Source: Istiophorus platypterus (lineage: Eukaryota; Chordata; Actinopteri; Istiophoriformes; Istiophoridae). From it: a DNA stretch of 64,000 nucleotides. The stretch covers positions 6,925,027 through 6,989,026 of the forward strand of contig CM029126.1 in the NCBI GenBank assembly GCA_016859345.1, given 5' to 3'. Positions 61,372-64,000 of this stretch are shown here, piece after piece. The notes below the pieces were generated by a model. The model worked only from the letters and a program-made list of their open reading frames with translations, was not told the DNA's origin and searched no databases. Position numbers and translations under genes: made by a program. Numbering within the stretch: the first letter of the stretch is position 1; every line of letters begins with the position of its first letter.

Positions 61372-63924
61372 GCACCTTGATATCCGAGAGGTCGGCGGCA
61401 ACTTTTGGATTTTACCGGCTGATATCACGACATAGGGGTCGGACTACAGAGAGAGCATGAAGCGCAGGTAGCTGTGGGTAATTTTGCAAAGTAAGACAAA
61501 CAAGCCCTAGAAGCAATAATGACTCAGAGGTGTACAAAGAGTCCTTTTGATGTCACTTAATGTATGTAAATCACTCTGAAGCACTTTCACTTGAGCTTAG
61601 TCCTTAAAAGTTTGATTCCCATGTGCCAAGTTTTGAGCATTTTGTTTCCGTGTGACCCGACTACTTATTAGATATTCGTCCCCTTTACCGTGTCCCTGCT
61701 ATTGATCTCATTTAAAAAAATTTAAAAAAAAATTAAAAAAAATAAATAAAAAACCTCACTCAATTTCTTACAAGCTTCTGCACTCCAGAGAAGCCACCAA
61801 AGAGAAAAAGTCTGAGTGTTCAGGCGGCGTGCTCCTATCTGAAATCATCACTTATGCTTTCCAAAAATAAATTTCAATTAGTGACATTGTATTATGCAGG
61901 CCGGATTGTTCCTGTCTGAGAGCCGGGTTTTACAGAATGACATCCAGGAATTTTTAAGTTACAGTGTCAGCGCAGAGTTCCATGTATCTCTCGGTGATAT
62001 TTCATCACTTGAGGAGAACCCACTTTGGTAATTAGTCAGAGATGATTCACTCTCCCTGCAGGGAACAAAGGAGAACCTTTCGCGACAAATGTAGACTGGT
62101 TCCTATATTACAATTAATCATTACATATGTACTTCTTCTTATCTTCTAAAAGTATATCAGAGGCAGAAAAATATTTTTTCACATTAGTCCATCACAGTTG
62201 TCCCCACTAAAATAGTACTGAAAGTGTAATATAATGCAAGCAGTGTTGGATCGTTGTACATTCCTTCATTTTGTTAATAACTTTACTGCAAGGATTATTG
62301 TTATCATTATAAGCAGGAAGAGGAGGAGCAGGGCTGTAACCAGGATTTTTGAAATACTGAAGATCCCCGACTACCAAATGTGGATTTTTCATATTGTTCA
62401 GTTACTGTTCCGTGAAATTACGACTGTTCCGCTGTATTTTCTGTACGTTTTATTTCTCAATGTGAATGACTTGTAGTTTTGAATCCACGCTGCCGGAGAT
62501 AAAATTCTATTGGGGAAATACTGAAAGACTTTTCTTATTTTATTATTGGTATAAAAAAATAGTTAAATGTAAATTTGTAACATGTGAATATATATTGTAA
62601 GTATCAAATGGTGATGTCCTCCAAAGAAGAATGAGAGGATCAGTCGTCTCAGCAATTCCCCAAAATGATGTATTGTGTATGTGGAAGTGGCTGATGCAAC
62701 AAAGGATTTTACTCTTTGAATTCACTCTGTTTTTACTCCTTGTATTAGACACGTTTAATCCATGGAGGTTTTTTTCCCGCTAAGCCCTAGGTGGGTTTCA
62801 TTTTCATGACATCATCCCAATGTAAAGTCTAAGGGTCGAGCGGGCGAGGCCAGCGGGGGAAGCACACGTGCACGTGGGCAGCGCAATGCGGAAGCAATCT
62901 CGGAAGCTAGAAAACGTTCCCGGTTCATGTGCCAGGTGAGCAAATTTCATCCAAGTTGGGGTTGGGGGGTTGGGGGGGTTGGGAGGCATTATTAGGTAAA
63001 GTGTCCAGTTCTTGTAATACATCTATGGTTGGGGTTGGGTCAGGAATGTGTTAAAGTGCTTTTATTACTGTGATCATGAAAACAAACGCTCCCCTTGCCT
63101 CAGCAAAGAAGTCATCTTAACCCAAACCACAATCTATTTCTAACGCTATTTCTTATTTGAAACCAATTCATGATCTTTCCCTTAACTTCCCTTAACGGCT
63201 TTGGCCTAATGTTATAGGATCTGATTAGCAGTTCAGGAAAGAACAGGCACGTGCACAGCTGAAACTAGGGGTTATGGACAAATAACATAATTTTTCATTC
63301 AGATTTTGGGACTTGTTGAGTAATGGTGTTGCGTATATTTTTAGCAGAGATATTGTAAAATTCTGTGAAGCACTTGTGGTAGCAATAGTAGAAGTAAAAG
63401 TAGAAGTGAGGCACCGCAGGGGGGGCTTTGTGGCTTGTGGAAATAAACATAGCGGATTCATTCATCTAGCCGTGTTCAGTGTGATTCTAAAGGCATGAAA
63501 ATAAAACAAAGCTGGAGGTTCCAGGCAGGTGCCGCAGGTATGGGTGTAAAAGGGAAATGAGGGGTTTTCCCAGCAGCTGGAACTCTTTTTTTTCCACTGT
63601 GTGTATGCATGTACGCAGGTCGCGAATGGGGGCGGCGGCGGCAGCAGCCCCACAGCCCTGAGGTGACTTTTTCAGAGGCCGTGACCCTCAGAATGTAACC
63701 GCTCGAGACGTGCAACGACGAGCTCTGTGCACACAAAGCACAACAAGCACGTGGCTCTGGTGCATAATGCTGAAGTAGGAGAAAAGTCTGCAGAGCGGCA
63801 GCCTCTGTGGTTACCGAGGAAGCAGGATTAGAATCACACATTATATAAGTGAGCTTTATAAACAGCTTTTTTTTGGTTTGTCTATGTGGCAGGCTCCAAG
63901 TGTCAGAAACCACATGAGACACCC

Positions 63925-63925
63925 C

Positions 63926-63961
<36 letters not shown>
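63925..63961. repeat. (CA)n microsatellite
   Basis: CA array after a C run. Confidence 0.95.
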
Positions 63962-63965
<4 letters not shown>

Positions 63966-64000
63966 AATATCTGCAGAAGCATCACCTTCTTTTTTTGTTT

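Larger units (their letters stand above)
60592..64000. other. Non-coding right end of the window
   Basis: No exon was recognised. Contains a poly(A) run at 61347-61371, A-rich sequence at 61711-61752, G-rich sequence near 62955-62983 and a CA array at 63925-63961. Presumably intergenic DNA upstream of the GPCR gene. Confidence 0.5.

Overview
The window looks like vertebrate nuclear DNA, most likely from a percomorph teleost fish. Coding exons are short and separated by long introns with GT/AG borders. CA/TG, AGAT and CT microsatellites are abundant. The dispersed repeats (a decayed Tc1-like transposon, a tRNA-related SINE-like block, and the composite repeat ending in alternating 'agtacttgag' motifs) are ones I associate with ray-finned fish. 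No bacterial, organellar or viral genes were seen. Species cannot be named from sequence alone.

Layout. (1) 1-27303 has no gene I can support. It is probably the large first intron and upstream region of the next gene, and carries repeats and microsatellites. (2) 27304-42626, plus strand: seven coding exons of an IgLON-family cell adhesion molecule, best matched to IGLON5. They encode three Ig domains and a C-terminal GPI-anchor signal. The signal-peptide exon was not found. (3) 42627-51561: 3' UTR and intergenic DNA with microsatellites and CpG-dense patches. (4) 51562-56400, plus strand: a broken leukocyte-type receptor gene. It has signal peptide, V-type Ig domain with a J-like GNGT motif, C1-type Ig domain, transmembrane segment and cytoplasmic tail in six exons. 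It carries two in-frame stops, several one-base frameshifts and a lost V-domain cysteine. (5) 58591-59604, minus strand: an intact single-exon class A GPCR of the free fatty acid receptor 2/3 group, with a plausible TATA box, CRE-like site and non-coding first exon at 60475-60591. (6) 60592-64000: no supported gene.

The three loci do not form an operon-like unit. iglon5 is expected to act in neuronal adhesion, and the GPCR in sensing short-chain fatty acids in leukocytes and gut. The pseudogene is the relic of an immunoreceptor, possibly inhibitory. The immune receptor relic and the GPCR converge. The most unusual item is the V-C1 receptor pseudogene, whose complete exon skeleton can be read from signal peptide to tail. 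All assignments come from reading motifs by eye; no database search was run.
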